From Burhinus oedicnemus (Eukaryota; Chordata; Aves; Charadriiformes; Burhinidae): a stretch of DNA of 64,000 bases. Below the pieces are notes generated by a model that was not told the DNA's origin, made no database searches, and worked only from the letters and a program-made list of their open reading frames with translations. The DNA is taken from the NCBI GenBank assembly GCA_008921705.1, contig VFFE01007257.1, forward strand, positions 2,013,903 to 2,077,902. The letters are read 5' to 3'. A program made the position numbers and the translations under genes. Positions 39,401 through 54,400 of this stretch are shown piece after piece. Position 1 is the first letter of the stretch, and each line of letters opens with the position of its first letter.

Positions 39401-42400
39401 TCCGCAGCAGCAGCTCTTACACTGGGGAAAAGGAGTTTTGGCAGTTGCAGGCAAAAGAAACAGGCCCTCTGTATTTGGTTACGATGCAGCAGTCTCCTGC
39501 CTCAATTGAATTAATATATAACATTCAGTTTGGTGTATTCCTGTATTCCATCACAATCTGTTATAACAATTTACGGCAGGAAATAAACTTTATGACATTC
39601 ATCACTACACAATAAAAAAAAAAAAAAAAAAGACATTTTATGTTGTTATTGACTATCAAGCTCCATGACATCAGTTTTTAAACTCTTGCCTCAGCAATGT
39701 TGTCTTGTGATCTCTTTGAAAAAACATTTGGAGAAAAAAATGCACCAACCCACAAGTATGTCTTGTGTTCTCTTTCACATAAGCGTGCTCTAATAGAGTG
39801 TCATTAAACTCTCCCCCTCCTCCACTCCCAGAACATGCAGACTTAATTATAAGCATACTGCTTTGCCTAGTGTTGTATCATTGTCTTTCTAATTATAATG
39901 CCTAGACTGTAGAAGGCGAATGTTGTTGATTTCCTCTGTGCAATCCTGTCTGGTTACTTCTCTGTGGGAATCTGGCAAACAGAGATCCCTTCTTCACACA
40001 CAAGTGAAAGATCAGCCAGCCTTTCTGGAACTATACTGTTTCACAGCCATGTGAGAACTCAAAGTCTGAAATACTTCCAGAACCACAGCTTTTCCCACAG
40101 ACTGTCTAGACACTCGCAGGACACTATTTAAAGGCAGAAGAAACTTTTCTTTGCCACCATATTCTGAATTGCCTCTGCCCTAACTAGCTGCAAGGTGTTC
40201 CAAGTCAATCCATGTCTTAACTCTGCAAATGAGCGCAAACATTCCCACTTCCAGGGGTGGGAGGGGACCCAACAAAGCAGCTTGCAAAACATCAGGTGAT
40301 TCTTGAACATGCATTTGTCAAGAACCAATGCCAATTCTACCATGTTTTTGTACATGTATGCAGTTACACCAGAATATAAATGAAATACCAAAGATTAGGC
40401 TCTTTTCTGCAGGGACTTTGCTTCATTTGAGCAACATTTGGGACTGTGGGGCCCCAATTCCTCAGGTTTCCAGGCACAGCTGACTTTACACTAATGGCAG
40501 TGTTAAACCTTCACAGTGACAGCAGTAACGGTTGTTCCAGACTCCTGGATATTTTTTGTGGGTGTACCCCTGCTTCACTGTACGGCCAGGGGCAAAATAT
40601 TTGAATTACATGCCTTGGTTTCTTTGTCTTTACAACAACGCAAAGTATTTACATAGTCCTTGTCATGTTAGATGCTGGGTGTTGGTGTAGGTGAAACCCT
40701 GTTCTGACCTCACATTGCTGTTCATATGCTCCAAATGCAATCAAATTAGGGGTAAGGCAACCTGAGCTCGCCCAGGTACACTGAAGTTCAAAGCACGAAT
40801 AACGATATTTAACTCATATGTGGTATTTGTACTGGTTACTCTGCCTCATTCCAGGATACCGATCTGCACACACCATTTGGGTTTGTGTGCACATGCAAAA
40901 GACAATTTGTACTATTACTGTTTTACTGCTATGATGAAAAACTAGCAATTCTTTTTTACAGTTGTATGTTTAGACTAAAAGCCCTTGCAAGTACCTTCTG
41001 GTTACAACAAAACCAAAACCCCACATGTGATTACTTTCTTGCTCTTTCCCAAGCTTTTATCGGTACCCATTTATTCCAATTTCTGTTTACTAGTAACAAA
41101 ACACTTTATTTTATATAAAGGAGATATTTCTTTGTGTGTACCTCAATAGAGAGGATTCATTTTGTTTTAGGAAACTGCAAAACTACGGAAAACTTTCCAA
41201 AAGGAAAGTCCTTTATTTTATTATCTCACATTATTTGACCAGCACTCCATACTGACAGCATATGTAACTCCCACTTCATTTGTCTTGTTTCAGTTCTCTA
41301 ATCCACCAGAACGATCATTCAATAACTGGATCTTCACAGAAGACTCATTTCTACAGTCTCTTTATTAGAGATTTCTCCGTAGCTTACCAGCACCACTTAT
41401 TTTTCTGTATTTCTCACCTACACTTTTAAACCCAGACTTAAAGCATTAAGACTTGCATGACAGTAGTTTCCTTTTTATCCCCGCCCTCCCTTAACCTCCC
41501 CTGTCTTCTTTGTCTTGCGGTAGCAGGGGTTGCTGACTGTGCCTTGCTCTCTTCTACTTCTTGAACCTTGTAGGAAGATCCTAACTCATGAAAACACGTG
41601 CTTTTTCCTCTACCCTTTGCAAACAGCAGGTGATTTTTTTTTCAAAGTCAGGCACAAAACCTGTGACCAACATGACTTCTGTCACTGTAACTTTTCATCA
41701 TATTTTCTAAACAATTCAACTAAGTCAAATATTTTTACTCCCAAAGACCTTCTATCACATATTCTTCAGACTCTTCCTTGAGCTCTATTTTGAGGTATTT
41801 ATTTCACAATATGGGATCTTAAAATCAGTTAGAAAAAGATTAGAAATTCCTGTACTACCTGTTTGCTTATTCCAAGGAACTTTAAGTCTTCCTTTATTAC
41901 TACCATGGAGAAGAAATTGTGCTCTATTCCACAACCACCATTCCAAACCATGGGAACTAAACTTACTGGTTACAAAATACAGTAAACATTCAGTCTTTCA
42001 GACAGCAAAGATGCAATCATTAAAAAGCCTTGACACCGTAATTTCCAAAGTCTGAGAAGCTTCATATACAAATCCACCAACCAGGATCAGATTACAAGAG
42101 CACATTAATATTGTATCTTTGAAAAAAGTCTCAGTGTTCTTTTGTAACAATGGATTCTCTCCTATAAAATCCATCCCTAATCGGTAAACCAATTATGTAA
42201 ATTCCTGAAACTCATCTAGGCAAATCCTAAAGGTCTCTAAAGATCCAAATGAGAAAATATTTCTCCTTTGATTTCTTTGTTTGTTTTTTTGTTTGTTTGT
42301 TTGTTTTGTTTCAGAAAGCAGTACCATGAGGACTGCAAATCTAATAATTCATAAGTCATCACTGTATTTTTTTAATTATTCAAAAAGCTCTCCAAGTCAG

Positions 42401-45400
42401 ATCCTACCATTGGGTGCCCCTCCGTAACTTCATTAAAATTATACTTAAAAAAACCCAAAACCCACTGATATATTAAATTGTAATACAGTTGTAATGTTAG
42501 ACAGTATGATTCACCCATATCCTCAGTTTGAGCTACATCAGTTTACAGTAAGATTGAAATTGTTCATCTAGGTAAGATGAAAGGTATTTGAATTTATCTT
42601 GTTCACTAGTTGACAGTTTTACAATATATACTGCAGTCCTGTTTGCTTTATTACTTAATATTTCTCCTGCCACTGTTAAAAAAATGCCTCATTCTAAGCC
42701 TATATTAAAGATCTTAACTCCACGTAAGTATTGTACCAACGTGATTGCTATAACAATTGATTTAGTTTACAAGGTTAATGTTCATGTGTGAATCTCATTC
42801 AGCTTAGCATTACATTGTATCGACTGAAATCAAATTGCAATGTAATTGGTAGCAGGCAGCCAAAGCCAAAGTGTTCGTGTGATAGAACGTCACTGATTCA
42901 GCTAGGACAGTTTCTAATCTAATTCAATTAAACTTGCATGTGTACATGCACCAAAAAAAGCAAACGGCATGTATACTAGCTACAATAATTCAGGAAAATA
43001 GGCAAGAATTTCGATAACACACATTTTGCTAGCTGTAGGCTAACGCAGGAACTCAGAATTACACTGCATGTTTTCTATCAGTTGAAGGAAAAGATACAGC
43101 ATTGTGTTACTTCTGCTAAAGAATTTGAAGGTTATGCCCTTTTTCCTCAGGAAGGCTTAAGATCTTTAAGATATTTTACCCAGGACATAATCGCAGCATG
43201 TAACAGAAATAAACTCAGGTTCTTCTCAAAGTTACTGGTATTTGGTGATGGTAGGGAATTCACTTTTACACAACCTGTATTCTACTAAACTAAATGCATT
43301 TAAACAAAGATTTGGAGTTGTCTATGATGTACCAGGCTTTATTTCTTATAGATATGGAATGCATTTTCAAATGTCTGCACTTGAATACCACATTCAGAGC
43401 CTGAACTTTGATATTCAAACCAGCATATTCAGTTAAATCAAAACAGTGGAAAAATCAGTTGCTCATTTGAAAATCTTAAATTACATTGCTTTCTTTTAGT
43501 ATTGTTTTCTCTAAGCCAGTGATCGTAACGTACAGATCTCCCCTACAGAATATCTTTGTCTTCAATCATTGACAGCAGGCTATTATATATAGGAACCTTT
43601 TAGTATCGACAATATATCTGCTTTGCTGCCTTGGTGTTAATTTATATCATTATCTGTAATGAGCAATAATATCATTACTAAATTGCAATACCACATAAAA
43701 CTCTCAATTATCACATTAAATTTGGATTATATTATGCCAAGAGATGTCTTTATGCCCAAGAGTAATTTTGCTTTTCAAACTCATCTGTGTTTAAAATGAT
43801 TGAAAAGAATATATGAGCCATTTTCATTAGGTGAGAACATTTATCTTGATTAATGATTGTTATGCACTAAAATAAAGTATTACTTTGGATACAATCACTG
43901 CATTTTGTTCAGGGTAAAATCATGTAAACCAGAAAAGTAAACTTGTTTCCAACTAAAGTTCCCCACTATGCTTAGAAACAGAGAATTTAATCATAGTATG
44001 CATTAATGTTGTAAAATTTTACAAAATCTTAAAGCTTTAAGACTTTAAAAGTCACATGACAGGGAATTTTGGAGAATAAAAAAAAAGAATTCCAAATCAG
44101 AACAGCTTAATAATCAGGTGCCATCAGAACAGAATTCTACATAGTGTGTGCTGCTACTACTACTGAGTATGTGTCCATGACCAACTTTCACAGCCAGGGA
44201 AACTGCATGAGTCTCTTGGTGAACCCCAAGAGTGGGCTTAAAGCACAACTTGGAAGATGCCAGTTTCCACTGACTGGGATGTTCATTCTGTTGCTCTCTA
44301 GAGAGTAATGAATGGGTCCATGTTGTGATGATCCAATAATGAATCTCAAGGTGTCTAAGGTACAACTCATTAACTCATGAAGTTTAATATTCAACTGTTC
44401 TTCCTAATTACAATCAACACCAGCAATGGAACATCTGGTTAATATGTAGAAGATGACCTACATAAAAATACAAAATTATCTTACCTACAAGTCTTGTAGA
44501 TAAGACTTTGTAGATAGTGCTTTTTTCTTTTTTTTTTTAATATCAGCAAAGTCGTATGAAATAGAACAGAAAACTTGTGTCTTCTTTGCAATAAAGAAAA
44601 TCTAGTAGCCTAATTAGACTACTAGTATGAAAATAAATAAAAAAAATAAAAAAAAAACAACCACCCAGGAGATTAATTTTGTACTACTGCTCATGAGATT
44701 TCAAAAAAATTCTACCAGTCTGCCTAAACTAGTCACCAACATGATTAGCTGCTGAGAGATAAACTTGGTTTTGCTGATGGAACTAACAATTTACTTTTTC
44801 TTTGGCTATTGTTACATAGATACACGGATAAGCAGATCCCAGGAGAACAGCTAGAATGTTCACTTTAGAAAAGCATTTCTAAAACCAAAAAGGCTTAATT
44901 CATTTCATTTACCAGAGTTCTGTCTACTAACAACTGAAGATCCTTCTACTACTGCTAAAGCTTATGTCAACGTTATCTCTTTATAGGCCAAGCACCCAAA
45001 GTCCCCAAAAGTAGAAAAATGTGAGCTAGAATACACAGCAAAAACGCTGAAGGCATAGTATCTACTGATGCTTCTCACCACAGTAATTCTGCAGTCTCTG
45101 CAAGCATCTCATTCCATTCTGCTCTGTTAACCTTTCTGCTCACTGTCAGTCATGGAAGACAGCCACAGGGACCAACACTGCCAACGTAACATCATTTACA
45201 CAAAACACACCTATCACATTTAAATATAGAGATATATTTTCCTTATTCTTATCTCCCACTCCCTTTTGATTCTTTTCAGTGACTCCTCAGATGCCTTTCT
45301 TGGCATTCATTGATTAATGAAGTATTAGACTCATAGATCATAGCAAGAAAAAAAACCCCAAAATAAGTAGAGTGATTTTTTGCAAATCAGAGGCCAAAAC

Positions 45401-48400
45401 CTCATCCAAAATCATCAGGGATCTCTTCCCAGTCTGAAAATGGGAAGGTTTCAAAGGCAGGAGGAATCTGCATTATTTGTATTCTGTATTGTGCCAGACA
45501 TATAAGGATAACATCTCTCAGCCCTCTCAACATCACCAAGTAGACTTCATTATTTCTATCTCAGTTTTTTTCAAATCCTTAGCACCTGGGAAAATAGGTC
45601 TTTTTAAATTTGAACTGAGACCAAAAAAAGTTTCTGAGAGAATGAAAACAATCACTAGGAATTGTTGACACCAACCTCAGGTTTCTCCTTCATCATTCCC
45701 TGGGAGAAAAGCTGCATTTCTCACATTAGCAGTCCCTGCCAGTTTGACCTGAACAACCAAGAGCTTTCTTTCCAAAGCAGTCAACTAATTAACAAAGAAG
45801 CATGAGTGGAATTTTTTGACACAGAGGAAAACCCTAGGTTCCATTCACAGGCTCTGTGGCTTAAACTACACACACTAATAGCGCATAGCACAAGAACAAA
45901 ATAACACCTAAATGTGTCTTTGAAAACTTAGTTTCTAATATTTTCCCTTTAGTATCTGCTATTTATCTAGTGGTTTTCATTTACGGCATCCAATAGTTAT
46001 TTCTCCAAGTGACAGAAAACACCCCCTGTTCCAAATCTTAAGAATTCCTTGCTAGTTCGTGGTACTACCAACTCTGTGGAACAGGAGATAAAATAAACTT
46101 TCTGTTACAATCCATTTAAAATTATTTCTGCTGGTGGATGTAATGTACTGGCATATATTTAATTAACCTGCACACAAGACTGGGATAAGACAGTCAGATG
46201 TTTCGTTGCATTATCAGGTAGACATAAAAAGGAATGGATTGAAGCGTGTTTGGATCAAGGGTATAAAAGCAAATAGCTTTTGCTCTCTAATACTTCATGA
46301 AGAGTCTAGAAATTGTTTTTGAATAGGGAAATGACTCCATGAAACCCTGTTTTCCTGACTCTTGAAAACAGCTTAAATTCTATGACACAAACAGTAAAAA
46401 TGAAGTGTAAAACAAATGCGTTAGAGTCAAACATTCAAGATAAACACAGGCGAAATATACTTTAACTGCTGGAGTTATGCACACACATGTCAGTGTTTTT
46501 AAAGGTGTCCTTGATGTCTGAAGTATATCCCCTCTGCTTTGGTAAAGCTTTCCCTAGCTAGGCCTCTGCTTATTTCCTTGCACGGGTACAGTATCACCAT
46601 ATCAGTTCAATACGTACGGAATGCATGCCCATTTATTACTTAAAAGCCAGCTAATACATTTCAGTAAGCAGACTACTCCCGTAAAATACTGCTTCTTCAT
46701 AGTCATTAATCAGCGGCTTGCTCCATGTAACAGGTTTGTTCTTATTTTTTTCTACTAAATGACAAACCAGTTTTTCCCATATACAACCTCCTGTTGCTAA
46801 TGTAATTAACTGGAAGCATATGACTAGTTTATCTTTAATAGTGCACACTTTCTTGAGCGGCATTTATCAACGCTTCCTGTATTATTTCCCTGCCTATTTC
46901 CCCCTCCCTCACACTATCCATCAGGAACCAAGCCTACCTGTTGTTTTCCTTTGGCCTGCAGTGACAGAAAGCTATTATCTCTGTGGCGCACAAGGGCAAA
47001 CAGAAACGACAATCTGTCCTGACCCAGAAACACGTACCATGACTCACCACTGCACTTTCAACTTCCAGTGTCTCATGCCTTCTAGAAAAGTATTTTCTGC
47101 CTGTGTATCTCCATAACTAATTAATTCTTAGCAGAGTGCTTACTAAGTAGATTAAAAAAGTGCTGTAGCTGCGGGCTGTATTTATGTTAATTGAGAGAGG
47201 TTTAGTCTCACACTAGTCAGCTTCCAACCTTTGTAACAGCAACATTTGAACACTAAATCAATGTTCATCAGAAATATTGCCAAAATACTGTCCCATGTCT
47301 GATACTTCATTCCAAAACATTAAGATACCATTCCCCTGAAATGAAACAGCCTACTGATATTTGGTAGAACACACACCATTCTGATATGAGAGCCCCCAGT
47401 AAACGCACTGAACCACAAAGGCTCACAGAGATGCCGAGACACAGCCCAGGGGCTTGGCTGTTAGAGGCCACAACTGGAAATTACAATTTTCAGGCTGATC
47501 CATGATCTTTCCATGGCATCAGGCAAGTGAAGATATCCAGTGTCTCTTTTCTTATTTATCTATTAAATGACTATTATAGCACCAACATTCTCAGCATGCA
47601 CAAAGGCACATTCTGAAGACTCTAGATGGCAAAATTTTTAAAGACAGGTCTTCAACTGGCAGGCTAGACTAAACAAGGTAAATTTCAAAAGGGGGAAAGG
47701 GGGAAGGGGAAAGGGGGGAAAGGGGAAAGCACAGAGCTGAAATAAATTACTTGTTTAATTAAATTCCATTCATGTAGCTTGAATTTCATGCAGTGTTTAT
47801 GAATAATGTATAGCAATTGAAAATAATTGACTTCTGCTTACATACTTAACAGACTTAACAAGTCAAGTCTGAGTTTCCTAAAACAGCTCATTTACCCAAC
47901 CTGATTTTGTGGTAATCGCAGCTAATGTCATGTATCCAAGGCCTTATTATGGAGCCACAGTGCCTATATCCAAGTCTTGTCTTGCTTCTTTTCATCTCTT
48001 TTAATACAATCATAATCACATTACATTGCCATCAACAGTGAATAAAGCCAAAAAGACTACTGGGTTATGCCATCACTTGCTGATACAGGTGAGAATGGTA
48101 GAATGAATTATGTCCTGTTAAACAGCACTGAACGGGGAAGAAATGTAAATGAAATTATACAGGCATTTAGTACAAACTTAAAAATTCATGTAAGAGCAGT
48201 GAGGATCCCATAATCAGGTATACACAATGTTTTAGAGGGAAAAAAAATTGCAACACCTTATTATTCTCCAGTACTTTCAATGTATGTTTTATTCCTCTAA
48301 GCATATAGCACCAAAATTATCTGGAGTTTTAATTAATATTTACTTCAGATAAGCATCTTGGGAAAAATTCTTTGCAAAGTCTTTATTAAAAAAATCACCT

Positions 48401-51400
48401 TACTCATGACTCAATTTTCATTCATTTAGAACTTGTGTTCATTACATTTAATGTTAGTGAGATAAAATTCAAGTGGAATAGCTTTCCCCTCACTGTTCCC
48501 AAAATTTGAAAGATATTTTGGCTTCTAACAGTGTATAATTTGATTGTGAACACAGAAACAAGCTACCCTGAATTACTCAGGTTTTGCTTCTCAGTCTGCT
48601 TTCCCCACATCTGTTTTGAAACCTGTTACATCAGTAAGACATAGCTCCTTGCATTTTTGTATGCTTCGATATCTGCATGAAGCTTGTATTAAACTTGTGG
48701 TAGACTTGTTCGTTTACAAAGAAACAACAGTGATGTACAGATAAAACATTTAAATTTGCTTTGAACTACAGAAGTTTATTTTATACAGTCAAAGGGAACA
48801 GAATCTCACACATTGGAGGAACAGAGAGAGTTCTGTGATGGTATCACAGGACGGTGTATATGCAGAGCTAACACCTGTATATCAGGAAAGCAGTTCATGA
48901 ACAACTGCAAATGAAGTACTATCAAAGAAATATTCAGTGTCAGAACAAGCAGACTCCACATTGTAATGCTAGAGGACCAGCCATAGAAAAGGAAACACCG
49001 ATATGTTCATAGGTTTTTTTCCAGAACGAGTTACTTTTCTCTCTTTCTGCAATATCATACTGCAAAGTAAATTGTTTTATGGTTATGGAAAAACTATTCT
49101 TTTTTGTATTTCATGGTGGGTTATTACTTTGGTTATAAATGAACTTCCATTTTTATCATGTTACTCGATTACTTTGCATATCTTGAAGAACAAATACAAA
49201 TTCTAAATGTCACTTGACTTCAAAAATGGTGTAGTTTCTTCAACTGAAGAATCTGTTTTCATCAAGCAGAAAAAAAGGTGAAAAACCTGCACATGCCATT
49301 ATTGTATTATCACATACAAGAAAAAAAAAGAGAAAAGAAACCACCAAAAGACAGAAGATGACATTTAGTATTCCTAACAAGGTACCAGCCTGATCTGATA
49401 TTGTTAGATTTCCCTCTTACTATGTTAAAAGTAACTAATGGGTCAATTTTCTCTACGTCTTACTATAGTGATACATGAAAGGCTTTTTGCCCTAAAGGTA
49501 AGCTCAGTGAAAGGCATGGATAGCTTTTGATGAAATTAAAGTCTCTGTTTTAGGGGGTCAACTGTTATTATTCTACTATCACAGGTTACAGATTTCCTGT
49601 CCCCCACCTCGAATAGTGTTTATATCACTGATATTGAAAAGCATGCACTGAGATAGTAATTTATACCAGAGGATGAGTTCACTGGAAAAAAACAGGTTCA
49701 CAGTACCCAAATCCTTTGAAGCCACAGAGCAGTGCTTAAAACACACATACTGTGATGGCTTTGCTCTCCCCAAAACATGCTATAAATTTTGTATGGAAAG
49801 CGTTCCTTTGTCCAGTTCTCGTCACTGGATTGAACTGGTAAGGCTGTGATCTCAGATGTAAGGTTTCTACTGTTTTCCTTTGCATGCTAATAACACTGAA
49901 AACTAACACAGAGAACAGAAAGTATGTGAGAACAGCAACATATGAAAAAATGTTTCTTTTAAAGGAAATTACGTTATCAGCAGGTATTCCATAATGATAC
50001 TATAATGTGATCAGTTGCACTGCACTCCTTTCAGGTTTAGGTTCTTAAACACAGCTTGATTTTTCCTTAGCAATTTACTATAGAGAAAAGCTCTGGCTTC
50101 AAGACAAGGGAATCTCACTTACATAAAAATTGTATTTACAGCTAGACCTGCAACATCTCTCATAATGATTCAGCCAAAAAAAAGCCCTGAAACTGATGAT
50201 GCAGTAGTCCTTACAAACTAAATTGAAGGTGCAAGGCTCTTTCCAGTCAAAAACATTCTATGCACTGACCATGAGGCACAGTCATTTGAGTCCTCCGATA
50301 CCTGTATCAAGATCCATGGGGCTTGATCCACAAGTGTATTTAGTGCCTTAATTCCACTGATTTCAATCACAGCTGAGTGCCAAATTATATTCCTGGATCT
50401 GGGCCACAGTTATTGTATTACTATTTGCTAAGTAAGGAGTTGCTAAAAACATTATTACGTTATCACTACAAACCAATGACACAGGGTGACATTCAGTGCC
50501 TACCGTAATATACTGGCCTGATCTTGTAATACTACCAGATTATCCTCTTACTTCTTTTATTTAAAGAGTAAGTAGCAACTCTATTCCACAGGTTTCAGTA
50601 TTTTCATTGTTCTTACTGGCCCCAAGGCAGTACAGGTCTTTGATACCATTATCACTATGTAACAGTACGCTCCTTTAAATCATTCGAGAGGCAAGAGTGC
50701 AATGAATCCTTTGCTACACAACACAGTCAGGATGTTTTTCCATAATCTCACTACTCTGTATGGACCAAAATAGCCCAAGTCTGAAAACATTCTGACATAC
50801 TGCAAGTCCTTTTTGAAACAGGGAGTCTAGCATGAGGGAAAGGGGCCTACGGGTATTTTGATGACATGGACCATATTTTGCACTGCCGCCTTCCTGACTG
50901 GCAGTTCCTGTGCAAGAATTGGGGAGTTTTGTTTTACATGCTATCAGTGCTCCTTTTAGCTGCTGTAAATCACCAAAGAAGGTGCATATAACTTCTATGT
51001 CAATAACCCATTCTACCTTGAGTGTATGTTTTCTTCTGCCGTTATAAAAAGCTGAAGAAAACAGAATTTTAATAGAAAAGTGCAACATGTACCTTTTTAT
51101 TCAACACACTAGATTTTTCAGAACCTTCAGTTTTCATCCTGCTTAATAATCTAGAATCGTCTATGTTGTAAAGCCAAAGATTCACAAACCCTCAGGAGAA
51201 TGCTAATGCATAAATGCACACTACAAATTAATCAGAACAAAGAAGAGTGACTAACTGCAAATTAAGGATAAGTAGTTACTAACAAAGATACAGCCACAGA
51301 GCTCAACAAATAATCACTGAATACTAATTCTGTTTTAAACTCTACTACTTGTAATGAAATGCAATCTTACTGATCGGCGTTTTACTACAGAACAGTATTT

Positions 51401-54400
51401 TAAGCATGCACCATCTACAAATTATCTCGTCTTTTAAACACTTGAATGCTTAAACAAATAGCTGCAAAATAGCAAGACACCTCAACAGTAGCTAATTTAC
51501 TGTATGACTTCACTCATCTCATGATGAATAATTTCCCTGTTAGACTTTCATTTTAAAGTATCTATGGATTTTGTTACAGTCTCCCTTAGTTAAATCTTTC
51601 TTGCAATAACATCCTAAAATGGCTCTTATGGTCTACTTGAGACCAGACTTGACTTTACTAGGATTTATGGATGTATAGCTGAGATAAAAATTACCCTTCC
51701 CAAGCCAACACCAACAGATAACACAGCAATACAAATAGTTTTGCTCCATAGCAGCAGTCAATAGTCTAGATCCTCATCTCCCTTGTGTAAGCGATAGTCT
51801 GATGCACTGAAAAAAATGAAGTCACTTATAAGTTTCCATCCAGAATAAATTCTGCCCCACTCTCTCTTCAATCAATCATTAAATTTGTTTAAGCAGAGTG
51901 TATTGAAGAGGCAGGGCAATCCTCATCCTAAAACAAAAGCCAGTGAAACTACGAGTCCTTCCATTGACTTCCACGGCCTTCGGATGAGGCCCTAAAACAG
52001 AGGAATCGGAATACTGGAAGAATTATATCCTAATTATAATGATCTCGTTGACACTCAGACAAACCTTCATTGTTCAACAGGAATAGTATCAAGCTGAGTC
52101 TGTCTAATAATTCCTGAACACTGCTATCTTAGATATTATTCGACAATCAACTAGACATCACTTAACATACACTACAACATGACAGACAAATGAGAATCTA
52201 ATAATTTTCTCTAAACCCTGTATTACTGCCACTTGAAACACTTTAAAAGGCAGAATTTCACTGCAATTACAGTATTCTCTAATCAATATATTCTTTTAAA
52301 TTCAAACTGTGTACTCCTGCAGAAAGTATTACAAAATAGATGCTGTTCAAGGAACCATACCAGGCTTTAGAACCATGAAATCATTTTTACACAGTTCACG
52401 GAGATCTATTAAAACAGACACAAATACTTTCTCTGGCTGTTCTCACAAGCACTAGAACATAAAGGCCTCAATTTTGGGGTTATCATGCAGCAAGTGGTCC
52501 TGTATCATAGAATCATAGAATCGTCTAGGTTGGAAGCGACCTTTAAGATCATCTGTTAACCTAACACTGCCAAAACCACCACTAAACCATGTCCCTCAGC
52601 ACCACGTCTACCCATCTTTTAAATACCTCCAGGGATGGTGACTCAACCACTTCCTGGGCAGCTTGTTCTGCCCTTTCGGTGAAGAAATTTTTCCTAGTAT
52701 TCAATCTAAACCTCCCCTGGTGCAACTTGAGGCTGTTTCTTCTTGTCCTGTGACTTGTTAATTGGGAGAAGAGACCGACCCCTACCTGGCTACAACCTCC
52801 TTTCAGGTAGCTGTACAGAGCGATAAGGTCTCCCCTCAGCCTCCTCTTCTCCAAACTAAACAACCCCAGTTCCCTCGGCTGCTCCTCGTAAGACTTGTGC
52901 TCTAGATCTTTCACCAGCTTTGTTGCCCTTCTCTGGACATGCTCCAGCACCTCAGTGTCTTTCTTGTAGTGAGGGGCCCAAAAATGAGGTGGGGCCTCAC
53001 CTGTGCCGAGTACAGGGGGATGATCGCTACCCTAGTCCTGCTGGCCACACTATTCCTGATACAGGCCAGGATGCTGTTGGCCTTCTTGGCCACCTGGGCA
53101 CACTGCTGGCTCATATTCAGCCAGCTGTCAACCAACACCCCCAGGTCCTTTTCTGCCAGGCAGCTTTCCAGCCACTCTTCCCCAAGCCTGTAGCGCTGCA
53201 TGGGGTTGTTGTGATCCAGGTGCAGGACCCGGCACTTGGCCTTGTTGAACCTCACACCATTGGCCTCGGCCCATCGATCCAGCCTGTCCAGATCCCTCTG
53301 TAGGGCCATCCTACCCTCATGCAGGTCGACACTCCCACCCAACTTGGTGCCATCTGCAAACTTACTGAGGGTGCACTCGACCCCCTCATGCAGATCATTG
53401 ATAAAGATATTAAAGAGAACCGGCCCCAATACAGACCCCTGGGGAACACCACTTGTGACCGGCCGCCAACTGGACTTAACTCCATTCACCACCACTCTTT
53501 GGGCCCGGCCTTCCAGCCATTTTTTTTACCCAGTGAAGCGTGTGCCAGTCCAAGCCATGAGCAGCCAGTTTCTCCAACAGAATGCTGTAGGAAACCGTGT
53601 CAACGGCTTTACTAAAGTCCAGCCTTTCCCTCATCCACTAAGCGGGTCACCTTGTCATAGAAGGAGATCAGGGTAGTCAAGCAGGACCTGCCTTTCATGA
53701 ACCCCTGCTGACTGGGGCTGATCATCTGGTGGTCCTGCATGTGCCCGATAATGGCACTCAGGATGATCTGCTCCATAACCTTCCTTGGCACCAAGGTCAG
53801 ACTGACAGGCCTGTAGCAACCATCCTTAAGCGAAGGGGAATACCACTGTAGATATAACTCACCATGTCTTACGACTCCAAAGATGCTTTTCAGCTCTGAT
53901 ACATAGATGGCTATTGCAACTGATACAGGATTGAAAAGATAAGTATCTGTACTGTAATACAGTTTTGGAAGAAAACCAGGTGTCTTCTGTGTTGGCTTGA
54001 GAGAATCTGTATTAATTTGTGAATTCATATTTGCGCAAACAAGGAATACATGAAAACAAATGCAGATGCAGAGTAAATAAAGCAAGCTGAAGGGATATCT
54101 TGGGGATATGCCTTTCATATATAGATGAAAACTTTTACATATGTGATGGTACATTTAGGTATTTAAGATTAAATATTTGGCAAGGTGTCCCATGGTTAAG
54201 CCTGCTCTGGGATTTTTCTGTAAAATATTTTCATTTCAAATATCACTTACTGGATTCAAGCTCCTCTCTACGACAGAACTACCAGTCAGAGGACAAATGG
54301 GTTCTCCCGTGAGCCTCTGGAGAGGGTGATATTCTGCCACAGAAAACTATTCAATCATTCATTTTCAAGTGCCATGCAGGGAGTCCACCTTTCTGCCACT

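Noticed and set aside
45330..45350. TCATAGATCATAG words resembling a CR1 octamer end
   Set aside because: The GGTTGGAAG block that should follow is absent, so the similarity is too short to call a CR1 end.
50714..51088. 124-codon minus-strand frame inside the VAT1L giant intron
   Set aside because: VAT1L peptide continuity shows no exon is missing here, and the translation has no family resemblance.
53236..53676. 146-codon plus-strand frame, with the overlapping frames at 52920-53303 and 53319-53615
   Set aside because: These lie antisense to the CR1 reverse transcriptase region and are shadows of it.
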